Positions 12,801 through 21,495 are shown, counted from the stretch's first letter. The stretch: 64,000 bases of DNA from Thunnus maccoyii (GCF_910596095.1 NC_056548.1:4675151-4739150); one strand, 5' to 3'. Notes: a model not told the origin generated them from the letters alone. Numbers and translations are program-made.

Positions 12801-15800
12801 CTTTCTTTGATAAACTTAAATCAATTTCAGGCATTTTTACTTTAGGCATTGAGATGTCAAACTTTGGCATTTTAAACTTGCTCCCTGATCCTTCAAGATC
12901 ACTTCCTTTAGCTTTCACATCTACAGATAGGCTTTCAGTGTCAATGCTGGGTGCTATAACATTCAACGTAGCTCCCTCTTTAGGTACCTCTAGCTTTGCT
13001 CCATCAATTTTAATGTCTTTGTTTACATCAGGTACTTCCACACTGACCTTTGGAGTAGCAGCTCCAAATTCGGGTAATGTGAATGTTGGCATTTTAAGTT
13101 CTGATGAGAGTCCTTCAACGTTACCTGATTGAGCTTCAGTTTCAGGAGCCTTAATTTCCATTTTAGCAGACAGTTGTTTCATTTCAACATCTGGAAGTTG
13201 AACTTCAGCTTCTGGGAGTGTGACGTCTCCATCTTTCTTAGATAAACTTAAATTAATTTCAGGCCCTTTTACTTTTGGCACTGAGATGCCAAACTTTGGC
13301 ATTTTAAATTTGCTTTCCTGTCCATCTACTTCTGCATCACCTTTTGGTGGCTTAAGCTCCATTTCAGGTTGTTTGACCTCCACATTTCCTTCAGGAAGAG
13401 AAACGTCAACTTCTGGGAGACTGACATCGACCTCAGGCTGTTTTGTACTTTGCTTTGAAAATGAAAATTTGGGTAATGAAAATCTTGACTTTTTCAATTT
13501 GGCATCAGGGATTTTGACTTCAGCTTTTGCTTCTGGCAATGTTAAATCTGCTCCATCCACTTTAATGTCTTTGTCCACATCAGGTACTTCTACACTGACC
13601 TGTGGAGTAGCAGCTCCAAGTGTAGGTAATTTTAATGTTGGCATTTTGAATTTTGATGGTGATCCGTCAGTGTTACTGGTCTGAATGTCAATTCCAGGAG
13701 CTTCAATTTCCACTTTGGCAGAAGGTTCTTTTACTTCAACATCAGGGAGTTGAACTTCAGCTTTGGCTTCTGGTAGTGTTACATCTACATCTTTCTTTGA
13801 TAAGCTTAAATCAATGTCAGGCCCTTTGACTTGAGGAATAGAGAAACCGAGACTTGGCAGTTTAAACTTGCTTCCCTTTCCCTCATGTTCAGTTTCTGTA
13901 AGTTTCACATCTATTGATGGGCCATCAGTGTCAATGCTGGGTGCTGCAATGTTAACTGCAAGAACGTCTTCAGGAATTTTAATGCCCGCTCCATCAATTT
14001 TAACATCAGGTGCATCAGGTACTGAAACGGCAGCTTCAGGTTCATTGACTTCAACATCTGGCAGCTTGAACTCAGCTTTAGCCTCTGGTAATGGGACATC
14101 TATGTCTTTCTTTGATAAGCTTAAATCAATTTCAGGCATTTTTACTTTAGGCATTGAGATGTCAAACTTTGGCATTTTAAACTTGCTCCCTGATCCCTCA
14201 AGTTCACTTCCTTTAGCTTTCACATCTACAGATAGGCCTTCAGTGTCAATGCTGGGTGCTGTAACATCCACTGTAGCTCCCTCTTTAGGTACCTCAAGCT
14301 TTGCTCCATCAATTTTAATGTCTTTGTTTACATCAGGTACTTCCACACTGACCTTTGGAGTAGCAGCTCCAAATTTGGGTAATTTGAATGTTGGCATCTT
14401 AAATTTTGATGGTGATTCTTCTGTATGTTTTGTTGCAACTTTGATTTCAGGAGCTTTAATTTCCACTTCAGCAGAAGGTTCTTTCACTTCAACTTCAGGG
14501 TGTTTGACTTCAACTTTGGCTTCTGGTAATGTCACATCTACATCTTTCTTTGATAAACTTAAATCACTTTCAGGCCCTGTTACCTTTGGCATTGAGATTC
14601 CAAACTTTGGCATTTTAAACTTGCTTCCTTGCTTGTCTATTTCTGCTTCACATTCTGGTGGTTTCATATCCACTTCCCCTCCTTTTAGTTCAACCTTTCC
14701 CTCTGGAATTGCAGCATTCACACCCTGAGCACTGACATCAACTTCCACGGCCTTAACACTTGGTTTTGAAAAAGAAAATCCCGACAGTGAAAACCTTGGC
14801 TTTTTCTGTTTTGCATCTACTTCAACACTTGGCTGTTGCTCCATCATAACACTGCCTTTGACGTCAACCTCTGGCAAATTGATCCCTGCTTTAACTTCTG
14901 GTACATCAATATCTTTCTGTGGCACAGATACATCCATGTCAGCTCCATCAATTTTAATTTCTTTGGCCGTATCAGGTACCTCAACATTTGGCGTGGCAGC
15001 TCCAAATTTAGGAAATTTGAATGATGGCAATTTAAATTTTGATGATGGTGCTTCAACATTACTTGTCTGAACATCAATTGCAGGTGCTTTAATTTCCACT
15101 TTGGCAGAAGGTTCTTTTACTTCAACATCAGGGAGTTGAACTTCAGCTTTGGTTTCTGGTAGTGACACATCTACATCTTTCTTTGCAAAGCTCAAATCAA
15201 TTTCAGGCCCTTTTACTTTTGGCATTGTGATTCCAAGCTTTGGCATTTTAAACTTGCTTCCATGCCTATCAACATCTGCTTCACACTCTGACGATTTCAT
15301 ATCCACAGCAATTTTAGGAGCTTCCGGGAGTTCAACTCCAGCTTTAACATCTGGTAGTGTGATATCTTTATCTTTCTTTGATAAACTTAAATCAATTTCA
15401 GGTGCTTTTACCTTTGGCATTGACATTCCAATCTTTGGCATTTTGAACTTACTTCCTTGTCCTTCAAGTTCAACTTCAGTATGCAAAGGTTTAATTTTCA
15501 ACTCAGGTTTTTCAACTTCTACCTTTGCCTCAGGAATCAAAACCTTTGCTTTTCCAAGACTTACATCAATTTTAGGGGCATCTGGGAGTTTGCCCTCAGC
15601 TTTCATCTCTGGCAGTGTGACAATTACGTCTGTCTTTGATAAGCTTAAATCAAATTCAGGCGCCTTTATTTTTCGCATTTTTAACTTTTCTCCTTGTCCA
15701 TCAAGTTCACCTTCAGTCTGCAGTTCCTGCATTTCCAATTCAGGTTTTGTGACCTCCATCTTAGCCTCTGGAATTGAAACATCTACTTTTGAAACATCTA

Positions 15801-18800
15801 GTTCTGGAATTTTGATGTCAGCTTTAGCCTCTGGTAATGTGACTTCTACGTCTTTCTTCGACAAACTTAAATCAATTTTTGGTCCTTTCACCTTTGGCAT
15901 GGAGAAACCGAGATGTGGCATTTTAAACTTGCTTTCTTTTCCATCCTGTTCAGTTACTGTAGTCTTCATATCTATTGAAGGGCTTTCAATGTCAATGCTG
16001 GGTGTGGCAATGTGAGAACCCTCCCCTGGAATATTAATGTCAGCTCCATCGATTTTGGCATCTTTGTCAATATCAGGTACTTCTGCAGAGACGCTTGGAG
16101 TACCTACACCAAATTTTGGTAGTTTGAATGTCGGCATCTTAAATTTTGATGGAGATCCATCTGTACTTTTGGCCGAAATTTTTTTCTCTGGAGATTTAAT
16201 GTCCACTTTAGCAGAGTGTTCTTTTACTTCAACGTCAGGGAGTTTGACTTCAGCTTTGGCTTCTGGTAGTGTGACATCTGCATCTTTCTTTGATAAGCCA
16301 AAGTGAATTTCAGGTCCTTTTATGTTTGGCATTGCCATTCCCAACTTTGGCATTTTAAACTTGCTTCCTTTTCCCTCCTGTTCAGTACCTGTAGATTTCA
16401 TATCTATTGATGGCCCTTCAATGTCAATGCTGGGTGTAGCAATGTGAACCGCTGGCCCCTGTTCTGGAATATTAATGTCAGCTCCATCGATTTTGACATC
16501 TTTGTCAATATCAGGTACTTCTGCAGAGATGTTTGTGATTGTAGGTATCTTAAGTTTTGATGGTGATCCTTCAACATCCTGTTGGTGAACTTCAATCTCT
16601 GAAGCTTTAACCTTGACTTTAAATCCATGTTCTGTATGTTCAACATCAGGAAGTTTGACTTCGGATTCAGCTTCAGGCAATGTGACATCTACATCTCTCT
16701 TTGATAAGCTTAAATCAATTTCAGGACCCTTTACTTTTGGTAATGATATTCCAAATTTTGGCATTTTGAACTTGCTTCCTTTTCCATCAAGTTCAGCTGC
16801 TGTTGTTTTCACATCAAGAGATGGACTTTCAATATCAATGTTAGGTACTGTAATGTCAACTTTGCCACCATCTTTAGGTGTTTTTAGCTGTGTTTCAGGA
16901 ATTTGAATGTCTTTGTTTTTATCAGATATTTCAACGCTGACATTTGGAGTAGCAGGTCCAAATTTGGGTAGTTTGAAAGAAGGCATTTTAAATTTTGATG
17001 GTGATCCTTCTGTAGCCTTCCCTGCACCTTTCATTTCAACTTTAGCAGAGGGTTCTTTTAGTTCAACATCAGGAAGATTGACTTCAGCTTTGGCTTCTGG
17101 TAGTGTTACATCTACGTCCTTCTTTGATATGCTTAAATCAATTTCAGGCCCTTTGACTTTTGGCATTGTGATTCCCAACTTTGGCATTTTGAACTTGCTT
17201 CCTTGTCCATCAAGTTCACCTTCAATCTTCAGAGGTTTGATTTCCAACAGAGATTTTTCAACCTCTATCTTTTGCTCAGGAATAGAAACATCTATGTTCC
17301 CCTGAGTAACATCAGTCTTGGGGGCTTCAGGGAATTTGACCTCAGCTGTAGCCTCTGGGACATGTACGTCCTTCTTTGATAAGCTTAAATCAAATTCAGG
17401 CCCCTTTATTTTTGGCATTTTGATACCTAACTTTGGCATTTTGAACTTGCCTCCTTGTACATCAGGTTCACCTTCAATCTCCAGAGATTTGATTTCCAAC
17501 TGAGGTTTTTCAACCTCCATCTTTTGCTCAGGAATAGACATATCTATGTTTCCCTGAGTAACATCAATCTCGGGGGCTTCAGGGAATTTGACCTCAGCTG
17601 TAGCCTCTGGGACATGTACATCCTTCTTTGATAAGCTTAAATCAAAATCAGGCCCCTTTATTTTTGGCATTTTGATACCAAACTTTGGCATTTTGAACTT
17701 GCTTCCTTGTCCATCAAGATCACCTTCAGACTTCAGAGGTTGGATTTCCAATTCAGGTTTTTTGACACCCAGCTTTTGCTTTGGAATGGAAACATCTACA
17801 CTTCCAAGAGTAATTTCAGTGTCAGGGGCTTCAGGGAATTTGACCTCAGCTGTAGCCTCTGGGACATCTACATCTTTCTTTGACAAGCTTAAATCAAATT
17901 CAGGACCTTTAATTTTGGGCATTTTGATACCAAACTTTGGCATTTTGAACTTGCTTCCTTGTCCATCAAGCTCACCCTCAGACTTCAGAGGTTGGATTTC
18001 CAATTCAGGTTTTTTTACTTCCAGCTTTTGCTCTGGAATGGAAACATCTACGTTTCCAAGAGTAACGTTAACATCAGGGGCTTCTGGGAATTCGACCTCA
18101 CATTTAGCCTCTGGTAGTGTAACATCTATGTCTTTCTTTGATAAGCTTAAATCAAATTCAGGCCTTTTTATTTTTGGCATTTTGATTCCCAACTTTGGCA
18201 TTTTGAACTTGCTTCCTTGTCCATCAAGATCACCTTCAGACTGCAGAGGTTTGATTTCCAGTTCAGGTTTTTTGACTTCCAACTTTTGCTCTGGAATGGA
18301 AACATCTACACTTCCAACCGTGACATCAAACTCTGGGGCTTCTGGGAGTCTTACATCTACATCCGTCTTTGATAGGCTTAAATCCATTTTAGGTCCTTTC
18401 ACCTTTGGCTTGGAGATACCAAGACTTGGCATTTTAAACTTGCTACCCTTTCCTTCTCTTTCAAGTGTCTTCATCTCTGCCCTATCAATGTGTATATCCT
18501 TAGTTGCATCAGGTACATTTACACTGATGTCCGGAATAACAGTTCCAAATGTGGGCAGTTTGATTGTGTGCTCCTCAGCTTCAAAATCTTTGACTTCACC
18601 TTTGATCTCTGGAAAGGAGACATCAGCCTTTGCCTGTGCAGCATCGATTTTAACACCAAAACTCATAAGCTTAATGCCACCATCTTTCTTGGCTGATGAA
18701 CCACCTACTGAATCAATGTATTCAGTGTTGTCACTGGGAGCTTTCAGTTCACCTCCAACTGTCATTGCAGATGTTTCGATTTCAGGTATTTTGGTATCAG

Positions 18801-20700
18801 ACATGACTCCTACAATCTTTCCTTCTTGGAGGAATGTAGTCCTTTCTCCTTTTACTTTATCATATTTTTGCTCAGAGATAGTTTGTTTTGGCAAATCAAT
18901 TCCAATGTTAGGAATTCTTATGTCTGGTTTTGCAATCCCGAAGCTAGGCATTACTATCTTTGCCTTCTTTGATTTCTTATCTGATTCTTTTGAGCTGAGA
19001 GCAGCTGTGAGTTGATATTCTGATTTGATGCCCTCTGTACCTTCTGTTTTCTCAATTTCTTGTGTCTGATGAATGGCTCCTTTGAAATCTACCTTCGTCT
19101 CACTTAAAAGTTCTTCTGAAGTTAAATCAGCAGGTTTGATCTTTGGTAGTTTGACTGGAGTCTTGGGGATTTCTGGAGAGGCAGTTACATCAAATTTAGT
19201 GAAGTGTGCCTCATGTTTTGTTTTGGTATCTACAGCTTTTGTTGGTGTTTTCACTGATATTCTTTGTGCATTTGCATCTATCACAGTAATTTCTTCAGGA
19301 ATTGGCACTCCAGTCGGGTCAACCTTAGGCAACTTAAATCCAGGCAATTTTGAAACTGCCTCTTTCACGCTGTCGACATCAATTGACAGTTGTACAGTTT
19401 CAGGTTGAATTTCTTCATGGGGTCCCATAGAAACAGCTTTAGGCACTTTAATTCCTTTGGCTGTGGTCCTTTTAGACACATCCTCCATACCTGGAATCTC
19501 AATGTCTTCACGTTTGGGAAGTTCTGCTCTGGAAAGGCTGCTTTTTGACAGTTTGTAATAAGGGTCTTCTTTCACATCTTTACCCTCAGTTGTAAATTGC
19601 TCGATATTTGTTGTGCATTCTTCAACATTTACGCTAATTTGTTGTATAGTTTCCTCAGTGGCAATGTCACTCAAGCCTATTTTAGGCAGTTTGAATGTTG
19701 GACCTGTCTTTGTTTCTTTTTTTTGTTTAATGCCCTTGCCTTTCTTCGTTTTTTCTTCACCTTTCTGTTGAGATTTTTTTATAAGTGCAATATCAGATAT
19801 ATCAAGTTCGACCTCTGGTACACTTATTTTCATCGGTGTTGTCACTGATTTGGCTGGACTCTCACTGCTGATTATTTGGGTATTGGTATCAAGCGCTAGT
19901 TGATCCCCCTGTAGTTCTGTCTGTGACTCAATAACTGGGATGACATCAGATTTTTCAGTTTCGGGTGGATCTGTTTTTTCAATACTTGCTCCCAGCGTTT
20001 TCAGCCTTTTAGGTGATTTCACTTTTGCATCTTTCTTGTGCTTATCCTTCCCCAAAAGTTTCATTTTTAATTCAGACTTTTCTTTCTTTTTTTTCTTTCC
20101 ATCAGGGGACTTGATACCAGATTCTTGATCTGCCAGAGCCACAGTAAGATCTGTTGTTTTCAAAGTGCCGTCTACAGTGATGAGTTCCGCTTTGTGTTGA
20201 ACAGTTTGAGGTTCAGTCAGTTTTTGTTGATTTTGTTCAAGTCTTAAGTCTGAGTCTTCCACTACTGTCAAAACATCTGTCGCATAGGCATTAGGTGTTT
20301 CTCCAGGGGGGCTTTCAAGGCGGCCAGGTGAAAGCATGTCTGATGCTTCCTGTGTCTGGTGAATGTCAGCGCCACTGACCTGCCCAGGTGTTGGTGCATC
20401 TGTGTCCTGTTCTTCAGAAGAACTTACACGGCTTTTCTTCGTTAGACCAGACAGCTTTAGCTTATGCTTCTTCTTGCCTTTGACGGCATCCTGAGATTTT
20501 ATAGGTGACTCTGTGTAACTTGTGGAGGGGCTCAGCTCCAGCTTTCTCTGCTCATCAGCTTCTGAGGAACTGTGAGACCTTGTAAAACGTGACTTCCGTC
20601 CTTTGCCAAAGGAGGGAAACTTAGGCCATGAAATGCGAGTATCATTACGCTTCTTAGTTTTTGCTTGCTCCTTCATCTCTGGAGAATAGAGCTCTTCCTC
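6877..20700 (-). CDS. ahnak2: AHNAK2-like giant scaffold protein, last exon
   Basis: This single exon encodes residues 215 to about 4821 of the assembled protein. It begins after the acceptor ttgctcaacag with E-E-E-L-Y-S-P-E-M-K, 24 nt before the first internal ATG (20676). The early part is basic: RISWPKFPSFGKGRKSRF, then SRSHSSSEA-type residues, which closely parallel human AHNAK2 (LSWPKFQ and RSHSSSEAYE). Lysine-rich stretches follow. The body is made of degenerate repeats of the pattern SKFKMPKFGISMPKVKGPE, LSLSKKDVDVTLPEAKAEV and SVEVPDVDKDIKIDGA, the family signature of AHNAK, AHNAK2 and periaxin. The non-repetitive C-terminus ends EKMRFFDGAKK. Family members are membrane-cytoskeletal scaffolds at costameres and the cell cortex. 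Tryptophan and cysteine are almost absent from the repeats. No internal stop or frameshift was seen, so the gene looks intact. Confidence 0.92.
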   Translation of the reverse strand, partial: EEELYSPEMKEQAKTKKRNDTRISWPKFPSFGKGRKSRFTRSHSSSEADEQRKLELSPSTSYTESPIKSQDAVKGKKKHKLKLSGLTKKSRVSSSEEQDTDAPTPGQVSGADIHQTQEASDMLSPGRLESPPGETPNAYATDVLTVVEDSDLRLEQNQQKLTEPQTVQHKAELITVDGTLKTTDLTVALADQESGIKSPDGKKKKKEKSELKMKLLGKDKHKKDAKVKSPKRLKTLGASIEKTDPPETEKSDVIPVIESQTELQGDQLALDTNTQIISSESPAKSVTTPMKISVPEVELDISDIALIKKSQQKGEEKTKKGKGIKQKKETKTGPTFKLPKIGLSDIATEETIQQISVNVEECTTNIEQFTTEGKDVKEDPYYKLSKSSLSRAELPKREDIEIPGMEDVSKRTTAKGIKVPKAVSMGPHEEIQPETVQLSIDVDSVKEAVSKLPGFKLPKVDPTGVPIPEEITVIDANAQRISVKTPTKAVDTKTKHEAHFTKFDVTASPEIPKTPVKLPKIKPADLTSEELLSETKVDFKGAIHQTQEIEKTEGTEGIKSEYQLTAALSSKESDKKSKKAKIVMPSFGIAKPDIRIPNIGIDLPKQTISEQKYDKVKGERTTFLQEGKIVGVMSDTKIPEIETSAMTVGGELKAPSDNTEYIDSVGGSSAKKDGGIKLMSFGVKIDAAQAKADVSFPEIKGEVKDFEAEEHTIKLPTFGTVIPDISVNVPDATKDIHIDRAEMKTLEREGKGSKFKMPSLGISKPKVKGPKMDLSLSKTDVDVRLPEAPEFDVTVGSVDVSIPEQKLEVKKPELEIKPLQSEGDLDGQGSKFKMPKLGIKMPKIKRPEFDLSLSKKDIDVTLPEAKCEVEFPEAPDVNVTLGNVDVSIPEQKLEVKKPELEIQPLKSEGELDGQGSKFKMPKFGIKMPKIKGPEFDLSLSKKDVDVPEATAEVKFPEAPDTEITLGSVDVSIPKQKLGVKKPELEIQPLKSEGDLDGQGSKFKMPKFGIKMPKIKGPDFDLSLSKKDVHVPEATAEVKFPEAPEIDVTQGNIDMSIPEQKMEVEKPQLEIKSLEIEGEPDVQGGKFKMPKLGIKMPKIKGPEFDLSLSKKDVHVPEATAEVKFPEAPKTDVTQGNIDVSIPEQKIEVEKSLLEIKPLKIEGELDGQGSKFKMPKLGITMPKVKGPEIDLSISKKDVDVTLPEAKAEVNLPDVELKEPSAKVEMKGAGKATEGSPSKFKMPSFKLPKFGPATPNVSVEISDKNKDIQIPETQLKTPKDGGKVDITVPNIDIESPSLDVKTTAAELDGKGSKFKMPKFGISLPKVKGPEIDLSLSKRDVDVTLPEAESEVKLPDVEHTEHGFKVKVKASEIEVHQQDVEGSPSKLKIPTITNISAEVPDIDKDVKIDGADINIPEQGPAVHIATPSIDIEGPSIDMKSTGTEQEGKGSKFKMPKLGMAMPNIKGPEIHFGLSKKDADVTLPEAKAEVKLPDVEVKEHSAKVDIKSPEKKISAKSTDGSPSKFKMPTFKLPKFGVGTPSVSAEVPDIDKDAKIDGADINIPGEGSHIATPSIDIESPSIDMKTTVTEQDGKESKFKMPHLGFSMPKVKGPKIDLSLSKKDVEVTLPEAKADIKIPELDVSKVDVSIPEAKMEVTKPELEMQELQTEGELDGQGEKLKMRKIKAPEFDLSLSKTDVIVTLPEMKAEGKLPDAPKIDVSLGKAKVLIPEAKVEVEKPELKIKPLHTEVELEGQGSKFKMPKIGMSMPKVKAPEIDLSLSKKDKDITLPDVKAGVELPEAPKIAVDMKSSECEADVDRHGSKFKMPKLGITMPKVKGPEIDLSFAKKDVDVSLPETKAEVQLPDVEVKEPSAKVEIKAPAIDVQTSNVEAPSSKFKLPSFKFPKFGAATPNVEVPDTAKEIKIDGADMDVSVPQKDIDVPEVKAGINLPEVDVKGSVMMEQQPSVEVDAKQKKPRFSLSGFSFSKPSVKAVEVDVSAQGVNAAIPEGKVELKGGEVDMKPPECEAEIDKQGSKFKMPKFGISMPKVTGPESDLSLSKKDVDVTLPEAKVEVKHPEVEVKEPSAEVEIKAPEIKVATKHTEESPSKFKMPTFKLPKFGAATPKVSVEVPDVNKDIKIDGAKLEVPKEGATVDVTAPSIDTEGLSVDVKAKGSELEGSGSKFKMPKFDISMPKVKMPEIDLSLSKKDIDVPLPEAKAEFKLPDVEVNEPEAAVSVPDAPDVKIDGAGIKIPEDVLAVNIAAPSIDTDGPSIDVKLTETEHEGKGSKFKLPSLGFSIPQVKGPDIDLSLSKKDVDVTLPEAKAEVQLPDVEVKEPSAKVEIEAPGIDIQTSNTDGSPSKFKMPTLKLPTLGAATPQVSVEVPDVDKDIKVDGADLTLPEAKAEVKIPDAKLKKSRFSLPKFSFSKQSTKQPEVDVSLPEVDVSLPEGNVEVKQPEMELKPPKGDAEVDGQESKFKMPKFGISVPKVKGPEINLSLSKKDGDVTLPEAEVQLPDVEMKQLSAKMEIKAPETEAQSGNVEGLSSELKMPTFTLPEFGAATPKVSVEVPDVNKDIKIDGAKLEVPKEGATLNVIAPSIDTESLSVDVKAKGSDLEGSGSKFKMPKFDISMPKVKMPEIDLSLSKKDIDVPLPEAKAEVKLPDVEVHEPEAAISVPDAPDVAGTPSATVVVPDMDKDIKIDGAGIKIPEDILAVNIAAPSIDAEGPSIDVKLTGTEHEGKGGKFKLPSLGFSMPQVKGPDVDLSLSKKDVDVTLPEAKAEVQLPDVEVKEPSAKVEIEAPGIDIQTSNTEGSPSKFKMPTLKLPTLGAATPQVSVEVPDVDKDIKVDGADLTLPEAKAEVKIPDAKLKKSRFSLPKFSFSKQSTKQPEVDVSLPEVDVSLPEGNVEVKQPEVELKPPEGDAELDGQESKFKMPRFGISMPKVKGPEINLSLSKKDVDITLPEAAVQLPDVKMTQQPAKIEIEAPETEAQTGNVEGLSSELKMPTFKLPKFEAATPKVSVEVPDVNKDIKIDGAKLEVPKEGAMVDVTAPSIDTEGLSVDVKAKGSDLEGSGSKFKMPKFDISMPKVKMPEIDLSLSKKDIDVPLPEAKAEFKLPDVEVNEPEAAVSVPDAPDVAGTPSATIEVPDMDKDIKIDGAGIKIPGDVLAVNIAAPSIDTDGPSIDVKLTGTEHEGKGSKFKLPSLGFSIPQVKGPDIDLSLSKKDVDVTLPEAKSEVQLPDVGVKEPSAKVEIEAPGIDIQTSNTEGSKFKMPTLKLPKFGGATSQVSVEVPDVDKDIKVDGADLTLPEAKAEVKIPDVEIKEPTGSISVSQEPIIESDAKLRKPSWTLPRFSFSKTSVKPLEAEVNLDVPKVDVTLPETKTDVHLPDIDIKQSSDISIEGAPAMDPDAKLKKSRFSLFSFSKQSTKQPEVDVSLPEVGVSLPEENVEAKQPEVELKPPKGDAEVDGQESKFKMPKFGISMPKVKGPEINLSLSKKDGDVTLPESAPETEAQTGDVEGSPSKLKMPTFTLPKFGAATPKVSVETPDVNKDIKIDEAKPEVPKEGSGSMFKMPKFGISMPKGKGPETDLSLSKKDVDVTLPGAKVQLPDVKKKQPSAKTEIKAPETEAQTGNVEGSPSKLKMPTFTLPKFGAATPKVSVETPDVNKDIKIDEAKSEVPKEGSGSMFKMPKFGISMPKGKGPETDLSLSKKDVDVTLPGAKVQLPDVKKKQPSAKTEIKAPETEAQTGNVEGSPSKLKMPTFTLPKFGAATPKVSVETPDVNKDIKIDEAKPEVPKEGSGSMFKMPKFGISMPKVKEPETDLSSSKKDVDVTLPGTKVQLPDVKKKQPSAKTEIKAPETEAQTGNVEGSPSKLKMPTFTLPKFGAATPKVSVETPDVNKDIKIDEAKLEVPKEGSGSMFKMPKFGISMPKVKEPEVDLSLSKKDVDVPVPEAKAKVKLPDVEVKQSEVPDASVEDEAMSKRPNWAFPRFSFSRTGGKAPDVDVNLETPKVDVTSPELKAEVCVPDVEIKGPSMAISMEEPPAEEVDANLKKPRFSLPRFSFSKSSVKEPEVSADLPHVDVSLPEGEVKVKQPEMEIKDPELEAEHDGQGSKFKLPKFGIALPKAKGPEVDSNAPQKDVDVTLPEVKAEVKLPEAEVKELSANVEIKSSEIEAKSKDVGGSPMKFKMPTLKMPKFGGASQDVTTEAPDVDKVTETDGAKIKEDVTVNIKGPSVDIKTDVSKVAVSDSETPKAETDSVGLGSPSKFKLSLFKMPKLNFSRPKTEDEHVSIDTECKDNQLEMEVEPKEESKSPKMTLTSFGEILKNIDVEFDVPKTDKEEENLDTSKEVHETAELKKQEAKGTETNTKQDTTKSSERTGWFKFPKFGLSSPSEPAKVSEKDEHKDEKSPVGETVDEEISPTCSVQSSDAFADISSTMTSEHVGLSLSSPTKVTVKYSDPNFKTGLGEMHSNIITSTTRTELISVEPNLPEKITILSSGLSSSSEDTLRLESGKIHVITSNIQATPETQQAKILTAVQVQSAGGLPLQSEAKEAASWTVENTQSGRRTVFEKLLVRETSSESKETIVKTKQTTHIFDSAEPISDETATSIQRLKDSVHSEKMRFFDGAKK
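8915..10233 (-). repeat. 348-bp tandem repeat array in coding sequence
   Basis: Anchor positions 8915, 9263, 9611 and 9959 are exactly 348 bp (116 codons) apart. The units at 9263, 9611 and 9959 are nearly identical at nucleotide level, much more so than other AHNAK repeats in this exon. The transcript-first unit (starting 9959) has lost about 57 bp (19 codons) in frame, so the next anchor is at 10250. The array looks like recent unequal exchange. Confidence 0.85.
10250..14400 (-). repeat. 1,356-bp higher-order repeat in coding sequence
   Basis: A stretch starting ttgcttccctttccctcatg recurs at 11156, about 12512 and 13868, which is 1,356 bp (452 codons) each time. Each period holds several different sub-modules (SKFKMPKF, SFSKQSTKQPEVDVSLPEV, IDIQTSNT and DGAGIKIPED types) in the same order, so it is a repeat of repeats. 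Copies differ by in-frame deletions, for example near 12150 and 13990. Similarity decays after about 14400. Confidence 0.75.
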
Positions 20701-20789
20701 CTGTTGAGCAACAGAAATATGAACGTCAGTTTTAACCTTAAAAACTACACATCACAAAGAATGTAAGGAGACAGCTTGAGAGTAGTTAC
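20701..20789 (-). other. 89-nt intron before the giant exon
   Basis: The intron starts gtaact after the codons for D-V-I-P and ends ttgctcaacag. It is very short and its donor is weak. If it is not removed, translation continues for 14 codons (V-T-T-L-K-L-S-P-Y-I-L-C-D-V) to a stop. That would release a protein of about 228 residues with the complete PDZ domain and no repeats. Both periaxin (S-periaxin, by intron retention) and AHNAK have known short PDZ isoforms. Confidence 0.7.
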
Positions 20790-20950
20790 AGGGATGACGT
20801 CAGATTCGACGGCTGGTTCAGTCTCTGTGATGTCTGGATTGCGTTTCAAGCAGAGCTTCACTTTGTAAGCCTGAGCATGCTCCATAATCTGAATGGCATC
20901 TTCATATGACACGTTGTCAAAGTACACAGTGGCGCTCAGAATCTGATCAC
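20790..20950 (-). CDS. ahnak2: AHNAK2-like exon 6, PDZ C-terminal half
   Basis: The exon follows the acceptor ttttttacgcag and begins with the last two bases of a split glycine codon. It encodes residues 162-214. It opens with DQILSATVYFDNVSYEDA and then YKVKLCLKR, which aligns well with human AHNAK2 (TVFFENIKYEDALKI) and PRX (VFFENFKYEDALRLL). The match to AHNAK (IYFDNLQSGEV) is poorer. These residues form the second half of the PDZ fold. The donor is in phase 0 with the giant exon. Confidence 0.85.
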
Positions 20951-21217
20951 CTGCGTAAAAAAAAGAGTGGAATATATCAGAAGCACTGTGATGAGAAAGC
21001 TTTCAATCTATGGAAGTGTTTTGACTGTGTTAAAAGCCACTTGCTCATGAAGTTTCTTTTTAAAGATGATTGTTATGGGAATTTGAAATGGAAAATATAC
21101 AACAAAATACAGTAGAAGCCGTTGATTTTTCAGTTAACTTAGTTAAATTTAAATATTTAGTTTTTGCTGTCATTGAAAAAAAGTCACTGTAATTGTTATT
21201 TCCAACTGCTGGCTTAC

Positions 21218-21371
21218 CTTGTTTCAGTTTCAGACTTTTCGATGCAGGCGACTCTGGTACCACCTCCTTAATGAAGATTCCCTCTTTACCTCCTCCACCA
21301 TAAATGAGACCCTCTGCACATCCATCTTTGGCTGTTTTCACTATCACGCCTGACTCAGGGCTGGGAACTTC
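21218..21371 (-). CDS. ahnak2: AHNAK2-like exon 5, PDZ N-terminal half
   Basis: This exon encodes residues 110-160 plus one base of codon 161. The motif GGGGKEGIFIKEVVPESPAS matches the carboxylate-binding-loop region of PRX and AHNAK2 PDZ domains, which use a GGGxxGIF form rather than classic GLGF. In this family the PDZ dimerises by strand exchange and binds partners such as integrin and dystroglycan-complex components. The donor caag/gtaag is strong. The acceptor is ambiguous by one codon (ag/cag), so an NAGNAG-type choice of an extra glutamine is possible. Confidence 0.87.
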
Positions 21372-21495
21372 CTGCTAAAACATCAAAAATAGAAAGGATA
21401 ATCATTTTATCTTCAGCTGTGCTATTATCTGCTGCAGCACAGCCTGAAGGGATTCACAGCTACAGTACAGAGAGGAAGAGGTGGGAACGTCTCAC

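Noticed and set aside
6941..20128. Many plus-strand open frames of 60-475 codons antisense to the giant exon
   Set aside because: They arise because the repeated, biased codons of the AHNAK repeats leave few stops on the other strand. They begin mostly at non-ATG codons, repeat with the same period and have no domain.
6877..20700. Calling the giant gene periaxin (PRX) or AHNAK
   Set aside because: The PDZ resembles PRX and AHNAK2 about equally, and SERTA neighbours also occur beside PRX. But the M-C-D-C-F-H start, the RPRPQGSSPV exon, the WPKF and RSHSSSE segments and the nearby cdca4 all point to AHNAK2. AHNAK itself has a different PDZ sequence.
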